Positions 55,534 to 64,000 of a DNA stretch of 64,000 nucleotides are shown piece by piece. This DNA is from Ctena decussata (lineage: Eukaryota; Mollusca; Bivalvia; Lucinida; Lucinidae). The notes beneath the pieces are model-generated. The model was not told the origin of the DNA. It did not search any database and was given only the letters and a program-made list of their open reading frames with translations. The translations under genes and the position numbers were made by a program. Positions within the stretch are counted from its first letter, which is position 1; each line of letters starts with the position of its first letter. Where the stretch lies: the NCBI GenBank assembly GCA_963989385.1, contig OZ022509.1, positions 75,662,667-75,726,666 of the forward strand, read 5' to 3'.

Positions 55534-56470
55534 TTATGCCCCCGTGACGATAGTCAGGGGGCATTAAGATTTGCCCCTGTCTGTCTGTCCGTCCGTCTGT
55601 CTCCGTTCGTCACGCTATATGGTATAGAGTTTGTGTAATCAATCCTCCCACAGTTTTCAATGGATCTTTTTCAAACTTTGCATACATGTTGTGAACATAT
55701 TGAAGATGTGCATGTAGATTTTTGCTGGAGCTAGAATAAATTTTGACAGAATTACGGCCTTTTGAACTTAGTCAGTTTTGGCAAATTTTTGCATTATAGG
55801 ATATGGAGTTCGTGTAATCAACTCCTCCCACAGTTTTCAATGGATCTTTTTCAGACCCTGCATACGTGCCGTAGACATATTGGAGATGTGCATGTGGATT
55901 TTTTCTGGAGCTAGAATTAATTTTTAAAGAATTACGGCCTTTTGAACTTAGTCATTTTAGGCAAATTTTTGCATTGTAGGGTATGGAGTTTGTGTAATCA
56001 CGTCTCCCCCTGTTTTCAATGGATCCTTTTCAAACCTTGCATACATGCTTTCAACATATTAAAGACGTGCATGTGGGTTTTTGTTGGAGCTAGCTTTAAT
56101 TTTGACAGAATAACGGCCTTTTGAACTTAGTCATTTTAGGCATATGTTTGCATGGTAGGGTAAGTACTTTGTTTGTTCAACTCCTCCCACAATTTTCAGC
56201 CGCTGTTTTTCAGACATTGTAAACTTGTTGTGAGCATGATGAAGATGTGCATTTTGGGGTAAAAAATAACAGAATTATGGTCTTTTAAACTTAGTCATTT
56301 TGAGCTACATTTGAACTATAGGGTAAGAAGTTTGTGTAAAGTTTTTTGTGGATTCATTGTAGATGGTGTTTGCACTTAAAAGGTCCTTTAGGGATGTTCA
56401 CATGTCCTGTGAGGCCGTGACAGGCGCTGCTCGGGGGCATCATAAGTGTCTTACAGACACAATTTTCTAG
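55534..56470 (+). mobile_element. Rolling-circle-like element, TGCCCCCGTGACG family, copy 1
   Basis: Complete: TTATGCCCCCGTGACGATAG 5' hairpin, GTCTGTCTGTCCGTCCGTCT, four units of about 180 bp (GTGTAATCAAnTCCTCCCAC; GGCCTTTTGAACTTAGTCA), GCTCGGGGGCA (inverse of the 5' end), GTGTCT-TAC-AGACAC, AATTTTCTAG. Adjacent head to tail with the next copy, separated by seven bases. Confidence 0.85.
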
Positions 56471-56477
56471 ATTTTTT

Positions 56478-57414
56478 TATTCCCCCATGACGATAGTCAG
56501 GGGGCATTAAGATTTGCTCCTGTCTGTCTGTCCGTCCGTCTGTCCGTCCGTTCGTCACACTTTACGGTATAGAGTTTGTGTAATCAACTCCTCCCACAGT
56601 TTTCAGTGGATCTTTTTCAAACTTCGCATACATGTTGTGAACATATTGAAGATATGCATGTACATATTGAAGATATGCATGTGGGTTTTTGTTGGAGCTA
56701 GGATTAATTTTGACAGAATTACGGCCTTTTGAACTTAGTCATTATAGGCAAATTTTTGCATTGTAGGGTATGTAGTTTGTGTAATCAACTCCTCCCACAG
56801 TTTTCATATGATCTTTTTCAAACCTTGCATACATGTTGTGGACATATTGAAGATGTGCATGTGGGTTTTTGTTGGAGCTAAAATTGATTTTGACAGAATT
56901 ACGGCTTTTTGAACTTAGTCATTTTAGGCAAATTTATACATTTGTAGGGTGTGGAGTTTGTGTAATCAACTCCTCCATCAGTTTGCAATCGATCTTTTCC
57001 AAACTTTGCATACATGTTTGTTGGAGCTAGAATTAATTTTGACAGAATTATAGCCTTTTGAACTTAGTCATTTTTAGGCATATGTTTGCATTTTAGGGTA
57101 AGTACTTTGTGTAATCAACTCCTCCCACAATTTTCATTGGCTGTTTTTCAGACATTGGAGACTTGTTGTGGACATAGTGAAAATATGCATGTTGGTTATG
57201 ATAGGAAAAAATAATTCTGAAGGACTTATGGCCTTTTAAACTTAGTCATTTTGGGCTGCATTTTGCACTGTAGGGTATAAAGTTTGTGTAATGTTTTCAG
57301 TGGATTCTTTGTAAATAGCACTTGTGCTTGAAAGGTGGTTTAGGGATGTACACATGTCCTGTGACAGGCGCTGCACGGGGGCATCCTTAGTGTCTTACAG
57401 ACACAATTTTCTAG
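56478..57414 (+). mobile_element. Rolling-circle-like element, TGCCCCCGTGACG family, copy 2
   Basis: Same structure as copy 1 and the same length; the 5' hairpin starts TTATTCCCCCATGACGATAG. The 3' end CTGCACGGGGGCATCC..GTGTCTTACAGACAC..TTCTAG is intact. It contains a short local duplication (TGAAGATATGCATGTACATA around 56648-56680). Two copies head to tail suggest insertion of one next to the other or a rolling-circle dimer. Confidence 0.85.
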
Positions 57415-58021
57415 TTTAATTTTTATTTCCGAAGAAAAATTTCATGTGAATCCTCTACTTAGCAGATGATTCACAAGAAATATTGAGCCTTTTTTTTTCT
57501 CTGAAAATTAATTTAAGAATATAAATTAATTTAAGAATATTTCAGAATGTTGTCTGCAAAAGTCACGATTGGATCCTTCAGGGTTAAAGAAGTTATGGTG
57601 AACAAATAAACTACCTCAACAATAAACAAAACTGTAATGCATAAATATAACTGCATTTATCTATTAAAAGGGGTCTTTTTCTCTTTGTCATAATTTGGCA
57701 CTCTGAAATTGAGATAAACCTGTCTTAGGTTGAGGCATAAAGAGATACTGAATTTTGAAAACCTATGGGCATAGCAAATGTTTTAGAAACTGAAAAGTAT
57801 TTTCAAGTCTTCTCTCAGAAAAATAAGTTCACTGTAGATATTTCTAAAATTCATGTATACTGAGGCCTATCAGCCAATCTACAATTTATGCAAGATCATC
57901 TAAGAGGAAAAAAAGTCACTGACCAGATTTAGATGTGGGCCATATTTTGTCATTGTCATACGTGCTATGAGGGCCACTTTTATGCATTGCATTGCAATTG
58001 TAAAAAATAGCTAAACAAATG
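57415..58021. other. AT-rich, no feature recognised
   Basis: Short exact duplication TTAATTTAAGAATAT at about 57509-57540; otherwise nothing recognised. Confidence 0.5.
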
Positions 58022-58259
58022 TTCCGCGACATGACAAAACCAACAAAGTGACATTTGCACCCAGGAAAGACTCAGTTCAGCCTAGGTATCTGCCCAGTGT
58101 GATCGGAGTTCTGGCTGTGCACTGGAATGATAGCTAAGGATCTAAGCTACCTCCATACTGACAGCGAAGACTCTGAGTGAACTGGGTGGATGCCTTGGTT
58201 AATCTAAGTCTTAGCGTGGCGCACATGCCACTTTGTTGGTTTTGTCGTGTTGCAGCTCA
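58022..58259. repeat. Fold-back MITE (GCGACACGAC type)
   Basis: CCGCGACATGACAAAACCAA at the left and its complement TTGGTTTTGTCGTGTTGCAG at the right. Internal GACTCAGTTCAGCCTAGG / CTTGGTTAATCTAAGTC modules and the centre AGCTAAGGATCTAAGCTACC match the other copies. Confidence 0.82.
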
Positions 58260-58380
58260 AACGGTTTTCTTAAGTTCCAAAGTTTAGCTGCATATTCACT
58301 ATTACATGATTGCATTTAAATGTTTCTGAATCTTCATTAAAGAGACAAAGAACCCTGTGCAGAATGAAATATATCACAGG

Positions 58381-58731
58381 GTATAAACCAGTCGCCAATT
58401 TTCGCTTCCTGCAGAGACAGTCGGTCATATTTAGCTTCCGCCGAGACTGTCAGTGAACTCTTGCTTCCTGCAGAGACTACTGTCCTCGAAAAATAGCTTC
58501 CTGACGAGACTGTCCGCGTGACTCTGCTTCCTGCCGAAACTGTCTGCGTGACTCTGCTTCCTGCCGAGAGCCTCGACAGGAAGCAGAATCACGCGGACAG
58601 TCTCTGCAGGAAGCCATTTATCATGTACTGAAGGCTTAGAAGGAAACAAGAGTTTGCGGACAGTCTCGGCGGAAGCCAAATATGATGTTCAGTCTCTGCA
58701 GGAAGCGAAAATTGGCGGACTTGTTTATACC
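58381..58731. repeat. Palindromic array of CTTCCTGCNGAGACTGTC modules
   Basis: The left half carries at least six GCTTCCTGCMGAGACTGTC-like modules spaced 27-40 bp; the right half carries the same modules in reverse complement. The outermost sequence GTATAAACCAGTCGCCAATT pairs with AATTGGCGGACTTGTTTATAC. The centre lies at about 58567-58573 (GAGAGCCTCGACAGG). The whole could fold into one long hairpin. A fold-back MITE or locally amplified palindrome. Confidence 0.8.
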
Positions 58732-59195
58732 TTGTGTATATGTGCTATGAATAATTCTGGTATTCCAAGTAAATTATCATAGAAAAGTCCCAAGTGATAA
58801 AATCACTTGCTGTTTTAATCCTAATAAATACCCCTGCTCTAATAAACGACCCCTGCCTCTTTTCCAAAAATATTTAATAAACTTGCATGAATTCCTGTTT
58901 GTTTTCTGGATAAGGTAGCTCTTTGAAATGGGGTCTACTCTTAAAGGAAAGAGTTTGCTCCTAGAGGAGCAAATTCTTTCCTTTAATAGTTGACACCTAC
59001 TAGAAGGGGAGGCAAAAATAGTACAGTCACATCCTCTGAATGTTTGCATATCACCTTTACTTTGCTTTTGTAAGGTACTTTGGCAGTGGCTGATTTCCTA
59101 CACTTTAGGCTCTAAATAACGCCCCGCCCCTTTTGCAAAATGCAACCCCCGTGGTGTTTAATAGGATTAATAGAGTACATGATACTAAAGTATTA
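58732..59195. other. Hairpin at 58928-58985, otherwise no feature
   Basis: TCTTAAAGGAAAGAGTTTGC-TCCTAGAGGA-GCAAATTCTTTCCTTTAA is a near-perfect hairpin related to that at 18870-18955. No gene recognised. Confidence 0.6.
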
Positions 59196-59207
59196 GATCT
59201 ATCACAG

Positions 59208-59465
59208 GCCGGGCTGCATAGTGCAGTTTGTTGGACACCCGACTTATAAGTCAGAGGTCCTGGGTGTGATACCCGGTCTGGCCACTTACTTTCGTTTCTC
59301 CTTTCGCTAATTCAAGAAGGGCAGTTGTCAGTTACTGGTGAAAGTAAAGTCACTTAGTACTGGTTAACAGCTTAGGTCTAAGCCTGCCCAGGAATAGTGT
59401 GGCTAGGTAAATTGACCGTTCCGACATGACCATAGCTGTTTACCTTGGATGTTAAACAATAACAT
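59208..59465 (+). repeat. SINE family A, full length, 12-bp target duplication
   Basis: Flanked by GATCTATCACAG (59196-59207) and GATCTGTCACAG (59466-59477), one mismatch. GCCGGGCTGCATAGTGCAGT head, anticodon-like loop CTTATAA, B box GGGTGTGATACCC (diverged), family body and GTTAAACAATAACAT tail. Confidence 0.9.
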
Positions 59466-59634
59466 GATCTGTCACAGAAATTATGGCAAAGTAGCTGAAA
59501 GAAACTGCCGGAAGTGCTAAGTCAGTAAAAGGAGAAAAGTCACCAAAGTCAGTTGGTCAAGTTACCAAAATTTCCATAATAGCAAAGTTACAGCTCAGGC
59601 TAAACATTTTCTGGATGCTGTGTTTAATCATGAT

Positions 59635-59866
59635 GAGAGCCAGGAAAAGACAAAACCAACAAAGTGGCGTGTGCCAACCTGAAGACTCACATCAGCCTGG
59701 GCATCCACCAATTCTGATCAGTCTTCACTGTGAAAGAATAGCCACGGATCTAAGCTACCTCCATGCGGACAGCAAAGACTCAGATCAGACTGGGTAAATG
59801 CCCAGGCTGATCTGTTTCTTTGATGGGCGCACATGCCACTTTGTTGAATATCTTGTGTCGCGGCTC
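59635..59866. repeat. Fold-back MITE (GCGACACGAC type)
   Basis: GAGAGCCAGGAAAAGACAAA at the left (end diverged) and CTTGTGTCGCGGCTC at the right; internal modules as in 58022-58259. It stops just six bases before the end of the next ORF. Confidence 0.8.
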
Positions 59867-59871
59867 ATATC

Positions 59872-60279
59872 TTACTCATGAGACAATAGGATGTAAAACA
59901 TATGATGTACTCTCGGGATAATACCAGAGGCACATAGATTTACCAAATCATCGTATTTTTGCTTACTTATTGGGACTAAGGTATTGCGTATATTTACCAA
60001 CTCAAAGTTTTTTGCGTCTATTGTTTTTTCACAAGATTTGAGATTCAGACGACCCAACAAATTCATTTTCCTGAATAGACATTGGTTATATTCAGTTTTG
60101 AAAATGACTTTGTTGGGCTCGTCTGAAGCGATTTTCAAAACCTTAATGTCAGAAAAGTAAACTTTTTCCTTATTTTCATCAAGTTCAAAGTTTTTCAGAT
60201 TTTCTGCAACCAGTTTGAAGTCAAAGAAGTCCTTAACACATATTTCTTTGACGTGATAGCCTTTCCCTGATCTTGCCAT
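59872..60279 (-). CDS. Unrecognised 135-codon ORF
   Basis: An uninterrupted frame from ATG (60279) to a stop at 59872. It is soluble-looking, rich in K, D, F and V, with KDFFDFKLVAENLKNF near the N-terminus and a C-terminal YDDLVNLCASGIIPRVHHMFY stretch. From memory, a Y..DL..LC..G.IP...H.FY end recurs in uncharacterised, often transposon-linked invertebrate proteins; I cannot name the family. No transmembrane segment or signal peptide. Neighbours are a MITE (at its 3' end) and a Gypsy gag-protease remnant on the same strand. It could be part of a transposable element or a small retrogene. No splice evidence. Confidence 0.45.
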   Translation of the reverse strand: MARSGKGYHVKEICVKDFFDFKLVAENLKNFELDENKEKVYFSDIKVLKIASDEPNKVIFKTEYNQCLFRKMNLLGRLNLKSCEKTIDAKNFELVNIRNTLVPISKQKYDDLVNLCASGIIPRVHHMFYILLSHE

Positions 60280-60589
60280 ACGTATAATGGCTGCCCACAG
60301 CTGAGTGGAATAGACTTCTTTTTTTCAGCTAATATATTCAATGGTAGCTTGCACGCTGTCATTTTCATTTTCAGCTAATATACCACTCTTTTCTCCTACT
60401 TTGAAAAAAGAGAGAAAAAAATACATATATTCTCATGAATGAAAAGCATTTAACTCTGGCATTCATATCAACTACCGCATTTATCATGCCGATATGTAAT
60501 AAACCTAACTATGATGCATTTTCGGCCTGGCAACGGCTTTCCTTTTCATTTTATGACTTGAAATGCACCTTATGAGTAGACTGATCTAT

Positions 60590-60871
60590 CTATAGGTTAA
60601 ATTTTGTTTTGCCAAATAATTTGACGGGTGTATTCCCGCCATAGGGATAAATTTTTGCATCTGAATGGTGCAAAATATTTTCTGTGGTCTTTATCTGATC
60701 AAACATGTTTTTGTCTATTACATTTACTGATGCCCCACTATCAATTAAAACATTGATTAACTTCCCTTGTAAGGGTAATGATAAAGTGGCGTCATTCTTA
60801 CCGTGCAGCAAGAATACTTCCTCTCTCTCCTCCTCACTATTTTCCTCATTATTTTCCGAAAGAACGTGCAC
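60590..60871 (-). pseudogene. Gypsy-like aspartic protease fragment
   Basis: The frame contains LINVLIDSGASVNVIDKNMF, with DSG as the catalytic triad of a retropepsin, preceded by an acidic EENSEEEREE linker and followed by KLFGKTKFNL, where the frame ends. In-frame upstream residues (60872-60930) hold CYACGGKRPFANKC, a zinc knuckle in which the expected His is Pro. The RT that should follow is absent below 60590. Part of the gag-pro remnant to 62300. Confidence 0.8.
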
Positions 60872-61564
60872 TCTTTTATCCTTAGATTTACACTTGTTTG
60901 CAAAAGGACGTTTTCCTCCGCACGCATAACACGTGACGTCTTATGTTTTTTTTTCACAAGATTTCCCATAGTGTCCTCCTTCACCACAACGATAGCAAAT
61001 CGCAAGTGTTTCCCCCTGTGGTCGTCTGATGTGAGGTTTCATTTGGTTCGTTTGTTTGGTCCCTCGATTGTATTGCTTTGGTCTGGCCCCTTGGTTTTTG
61101 TTGCGACTCGGTTTGGGTCGCGACCCGGTTTGGTTCGCGACCGATTGATTTCTTCGTTGTTTGTCCCAGCCATCGGAGAACTAGCATCGGGAGCTTCCAT
61201 ACGTTTGTTTTGAGTGCGTCTCACTGAGTTCAAATGTACGTGAGATTGTTTTAACCTCCAATGTAAGAGTTTCTTTATCAAGCAGCTTTTTTCGCAATTT
61301 ACTTGAATTGCATTAGTTTACCACCTTGTCGCGAATCATTTTATCCTTGTCAGTAAACTCGCAAGACATTGCTAACTTTGTAAGTCTGACAATGTAATTG
61401 TCTATTGTTTCCTCATCACTTTGTTTTACTTGTGAAAGACGGGGGGGGAGGGGGGGGACTGAAATTATTTGGTCACAGCATTGTCATATGTTGTGCCCTG
61501 CTCTTCGAAGGTCTCGAAAATGTCTTGTACTTCATGTCCAGATATGTGTAATAACAAATTTAAA

Positions 61565-61939
61565 GAGTAACTATACTTCAGGAACTGACTGAATCAGATC
61601 CCAAACCCTATCCCCAACATCATAGGGAAAGATTGACAAAGACATCCCAACAAATAATAAATTACAAGCGATAAGCCGAGTCAGCAGTTCTTTCCCAAAT
61701 AGGTGGCAACTCAGCTATCTTTATCAAACTAAATAATTTAGACCAACAAAAGGGCTACAACAGACTAAGCAAATTATACGAAAAACATTTAACAAGTTTT
61801 TTTTACCTATTTTCAATTTTTATCACAGAAGGTTTAAATGATAACACAATAAACCAAACAGCACCGAACATAAAACAAATGCAACCGCAACGAAAGTGCC
61901 GCCTTGGGACGGTCAGTAATAACTACTGGGGGCGCGTTT
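61565..61939. mobile_element. Unidentified insertion of about 370 bp in the second Gypsy gag
   Basis: The gag frame breaks after KRA (about 61931) and resumes at LLLHISGHEV (about 61570). The intervening DNA has weakly inverted ends (CCCAGTAGTTATTACTGACC against the complement AAAGAGTAACTATACTTCAG) and no ORF. Class uncertain. Confidence 0.45.
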
Positions 61940-61950
61940 CTGTTCTTCTC

Positions 61951-62177
61951 GGGGGTGGTGCGAAGGTGCTGTGTGTAACTTCCAGTGCCGGGGCGTTCTA
62001 CTTATTTGAGTAGTAGTAGGACAGGGGCTTGCAGTGGGTGCGGGTGGGGGTTGTTTGGGCATTTTTTCTCCCGTCTATCATTTCTCTCTTCTTTCTCCCT
62101 CTCTTTGGAAGACGGCCCGATATAGACTGAAATACTGTCTCAAAGGGCCGTTTAACCCAAATCAACCAACCAACCAA
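61951..62177 (+). repeat. SINE family B, 11-bp target duplication
   Basis: Flanked by CTGTTCTTCTC (61940-61950) and CTGTTCGTCTC (62178-62188), one mismatch. GGGGGTGGTGCGAAGGTGCT start, family B body, GCCGTTTAACCCAAATCAAC with a (CAAC)n tail. It is inserted in gag right after ..TRDEQ. Confidence 0.9.
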
Positions 62178-62300
62178 CTGTTCGTCTCTGGTAATGTTTG
62201 CAGCTTTAATATAATATTCAAATCTTTTCAAATACTGTTCCCATGCTTTGTTTAAATTTGTCTGTTCATCGGAAACCTTAAGAGTAATTCTCTGTAAGCA

Positions 62301-63440
62301 CCAAAAAATTGCAATAGGGGGTGAAAATGACATATCTCAGATTTTGATGAAACTTGGTGTCTTTTTTGCTTATGTCAAGTGATGAACAAAAATACAATTT
62401 TTTCTCCAATCAAACTGTCCGTTTCCATGGCAACGAGGATTTTCTCTTTTTTGGCCTAATTTGGTGATTTTTCCTATAAAAAATGCCAGATTTGACACCA
62501 GTTGTATTGACAGTATTTCTCAACAAATGTTATTGACACTCATGTCTTTTAAGAGACCCATGTAAGTGCTGTGTATGCATAGATTTTTTTTTCTTTACAT
62601 TGCTATGGTCAAGGAGTAGGTGACCTTGTCTTCTATCTAGTAAAGCATCTCTTTAAAAATATCAAAAATTGGCCAATTTTGAAAGCACTTTGTTAGAAAA
62701 TGCGGCTATAGATTTTTTTCATTCTCTTGGTACAGAGAGTATAACACCTAGCTCTCCATATATCAAAAAGTTGGAGATGGTATATTTTTTAAATTGAAAA
62801 TAATTTTCTTTGAATTTAGTCACCGTCAGGAAAATCAGAAGAAACTGTCATAGCAGAAAATCTGTTATAAGAGATAATATCTGAAGAATGTTAAGCAAAT
62901 ATGAGCAGAAATACAAATAAATACATTAAATACAGTAGAGGGAAGTTACATAAATACTTTTCCCATTCAGAAGTATGTTTAAAATTTACAGTTTGGGGTG
63001 CAATTACCCCACCCACTTCCACTGAATATAAAATGAATGCAAAAGTTACATGCCATGGATAATATATCTTAAGTTTCCATAATTGTGAGTAAACTGAAAC
63101 ATTTTTAAAAGATCACCACATGTTTGCTGTCATTGTTTTTACGTTGTTTATCATTTGGTAACCATGGTAACTGATATTCTATTATGGGTCAGTGTTCATT
63201 TACACAGATATTTACAGGAAATAGTTTCAATGCTGATGAAACATATTCCTTGTTATTTTCTTTTTACATATGCATACGCATTTTTAAGTGTTGATTTTGT
63301 TAAATAATATACGATAAATTAGTATTTTTATAGTTGCTATGACAAAAACCACTCATTCCTTCCACAAAGAAATTAGGCAATCTGAGTGTATGTAGTACAA
63401 TGTAGAGAAAGAACAGCAACTGAGCATAAACAGAGATAGA
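62301..63440. other. Anonymous AT-rich DNA; possible internal units of an unrecognised element
   Basis: GGTGAAAATGACATATCTCA..GATGAAACTTGGTG and GGTAACCATGGTAACTGATA resemble the style of Helentron tandem units, and GTTACATnnnAT.. with GGGTGCAATTACCCCACCCA at about 62996 resembles GGGTCAGATACCCCACCCAC at about 63678. No 5' or 3' hairpin found. Confidence 0.4.
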
Positions 63441-63454
63441 TACATGCATTGGAG

Positions 63455-63593
63455 TGAGTGAGTGAGTGAACTCGGGTTTAACGTCCCACCAACAACGAGG
63501 TCATATGGAGACGGGACCTCGGTTTAAAGTCTCATCCGAAAGACCGGAGAAGCGGGGGTTCGAACTTGCGATCCCTGGATTGGTAGTCCGGAG
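63455..63593 (-). repeat. SINE-like family E with exact 14-bp target duplication
   Basis: Flanked by TACATGCATTGGAG (63441-63454 and 63594-63607). On the minus strand: a B-box-like AAGTTCGAACCCCC, CCGGTCTTTCGGATGAGACT, ATATGACCTCGTTGTTGGTG, GGACGTTAAACCCGAGTTCA and a (CACT)n tail. Same family as 27950-28082. Confidence 0.9.
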
Positions 63594-63607
63594 TACATGC
63601 ATTGGAG

Positions 63608-64000
63608 ACGAAATAAACCACACATACAATGTTTATATTTTTTCATTCATTAATATGTTTAATCTGTATATCTAGGGGGTCAGATACCCCACCCACCTCA
63701 ATTAGTTATACAACAAATTCATAAGTTACATACTATGAGTTTTGATGATAAAATAGCACCTGGTACACTTGTTTTAAAGTTGCTCATCACATGTCTGGTC
63801 TGCATAAGCTTTCTTGTCTACTGTCCTTTGTTTTTGTAAAAGTTCTGGATGAGGCACGCATGCATATATACCAAACTGAAGTTTTGTCGACTGCCTCACT
63901 TACGGCAAGCCGGTTCGACAAAATACTTCTGTGACTTTGAAAATGGCATCAAGGTCGCCAAATTCTAAGTTTTTGTCATGCCTAAAAGGTTGATCTTTGC
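63608..64000. other. No feature recognised
   Basis: Short ORFs only. GGGTCAGATACCCCACCCAC partly echoes 62996. Confidence 0.45.

Larger units (their letters stand above)
60590..62300 (-). mobile_element. Second Gypsy-like LTR retrotransposon fragment (gag to protease), decayed
   Basis: Minus strand in order: gag start region YLKRFEYYIKAANITRDEQ (about 62250-62190), then inserted DNA (about 61565-62177), then SGHEVQDIFETFEEQGTTYD (about 61540-61480), a gag stretch EETIDNYIVRLTKLAMSCEF (about 61420-61360), a Gln/Asn/Lys-rich spacer, zinc knuckle CYRCGEGGHYGKSC (about 60970-60995), a frameshift in an A8-9 run near 60950, the second knuckle and the protease. It differs in sequence from the Gypsy fragment at 43868-52460 (DSG instead of DTG), so a different family. 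No LTR, RT or integrase seen. Confidence 0.8.

Overview
This window looks like gene-poor, transposon-packed DNA of a marine invertebrate, most likely a bivalve mollusc. The inference rests on several repeat types at once: tRNA-headed SINEs with (AATC)n tails, short rolling-circle-like elements that begin with an AGCTCACCTGAGCC hairpin and carry internal tandem repeats, and Gypsy, Merlin and non-LTR retroelement remains. I find no intact host gene. The only candidate host-type coding sequence is a single C2H2 zinc-finger exon (30510-30662, minus), and it sits inside a transposon.

Layout. 1-5115: a nearly complete non-LTR retrotransposon of the I/Jockey group (ORF1 with three zinc knuckles; ORF2 with endonuclease, RT, RNase H and a terminal Cys-His motif), broken by one stop and two frameshifts. 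5141-10850: SINEs, fold-back MITEs and plain AT-rich DNA. 10850-16200: a very large imperfect palindrome of about 5.1 kb. 16200-25900: SINEs with clear target-site duplications, fold-back MITEs and two short Helentron-like elements.

25884-39249: a stack of nested insertions. A retroelement coding fragment is split by a SINE, by a 'TGCCCCCGTGACG' rolling-circle-like element and by an 'AGCTCACCTGAGCC' rolling-circle-like element. The first rolling-circle-like element is itself split by a 6,385-bp element (481-bp terminal inverted repeats, 5-bp GTCGA duplication) and by a 2,682-bp element (about 490-bp inverted repeats, 6-bp ATACAT duplication). The 6.4-kb element carries further insertions.

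40680-43285: two more Helentron-like elements. 43868-52460 (minus): a decayed Gypsy gag-protease-RT fragment holding a Merlin DNA transposon (45422-50939, 8-bp CTGGTTTG duplication). The Merlin transposase gene is in turn interrupted by Helentron-like DNA with a third-level insertion. 52460-57414: three more Helentron-like elements and a SINE-like tandem duplication. 58022-60279: fold-back MITEs and an unrecognised 135-aa ORF. 60590-62300: a second decayed Gypsy-like gag-protease. The remainder is anonymous.

The most interesting signal is structural. At least eight differently sequenced families share one architecture: a 5' terminal hairpin, a CGTCCGTC-rich microsatellite, internal tandem units of about 145-310 bp, the 5' end repeated in inverted form near the 3' end, and then a short 3' hairpin followed by CTCTTGTT or CTAG. 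Four insertions into reading frames show precise entry between T residues without target duplication, as expected of Helentron (Helitron2) rolling-circle transposons. Homology statements come from motif recognition by eye; no database search was run.
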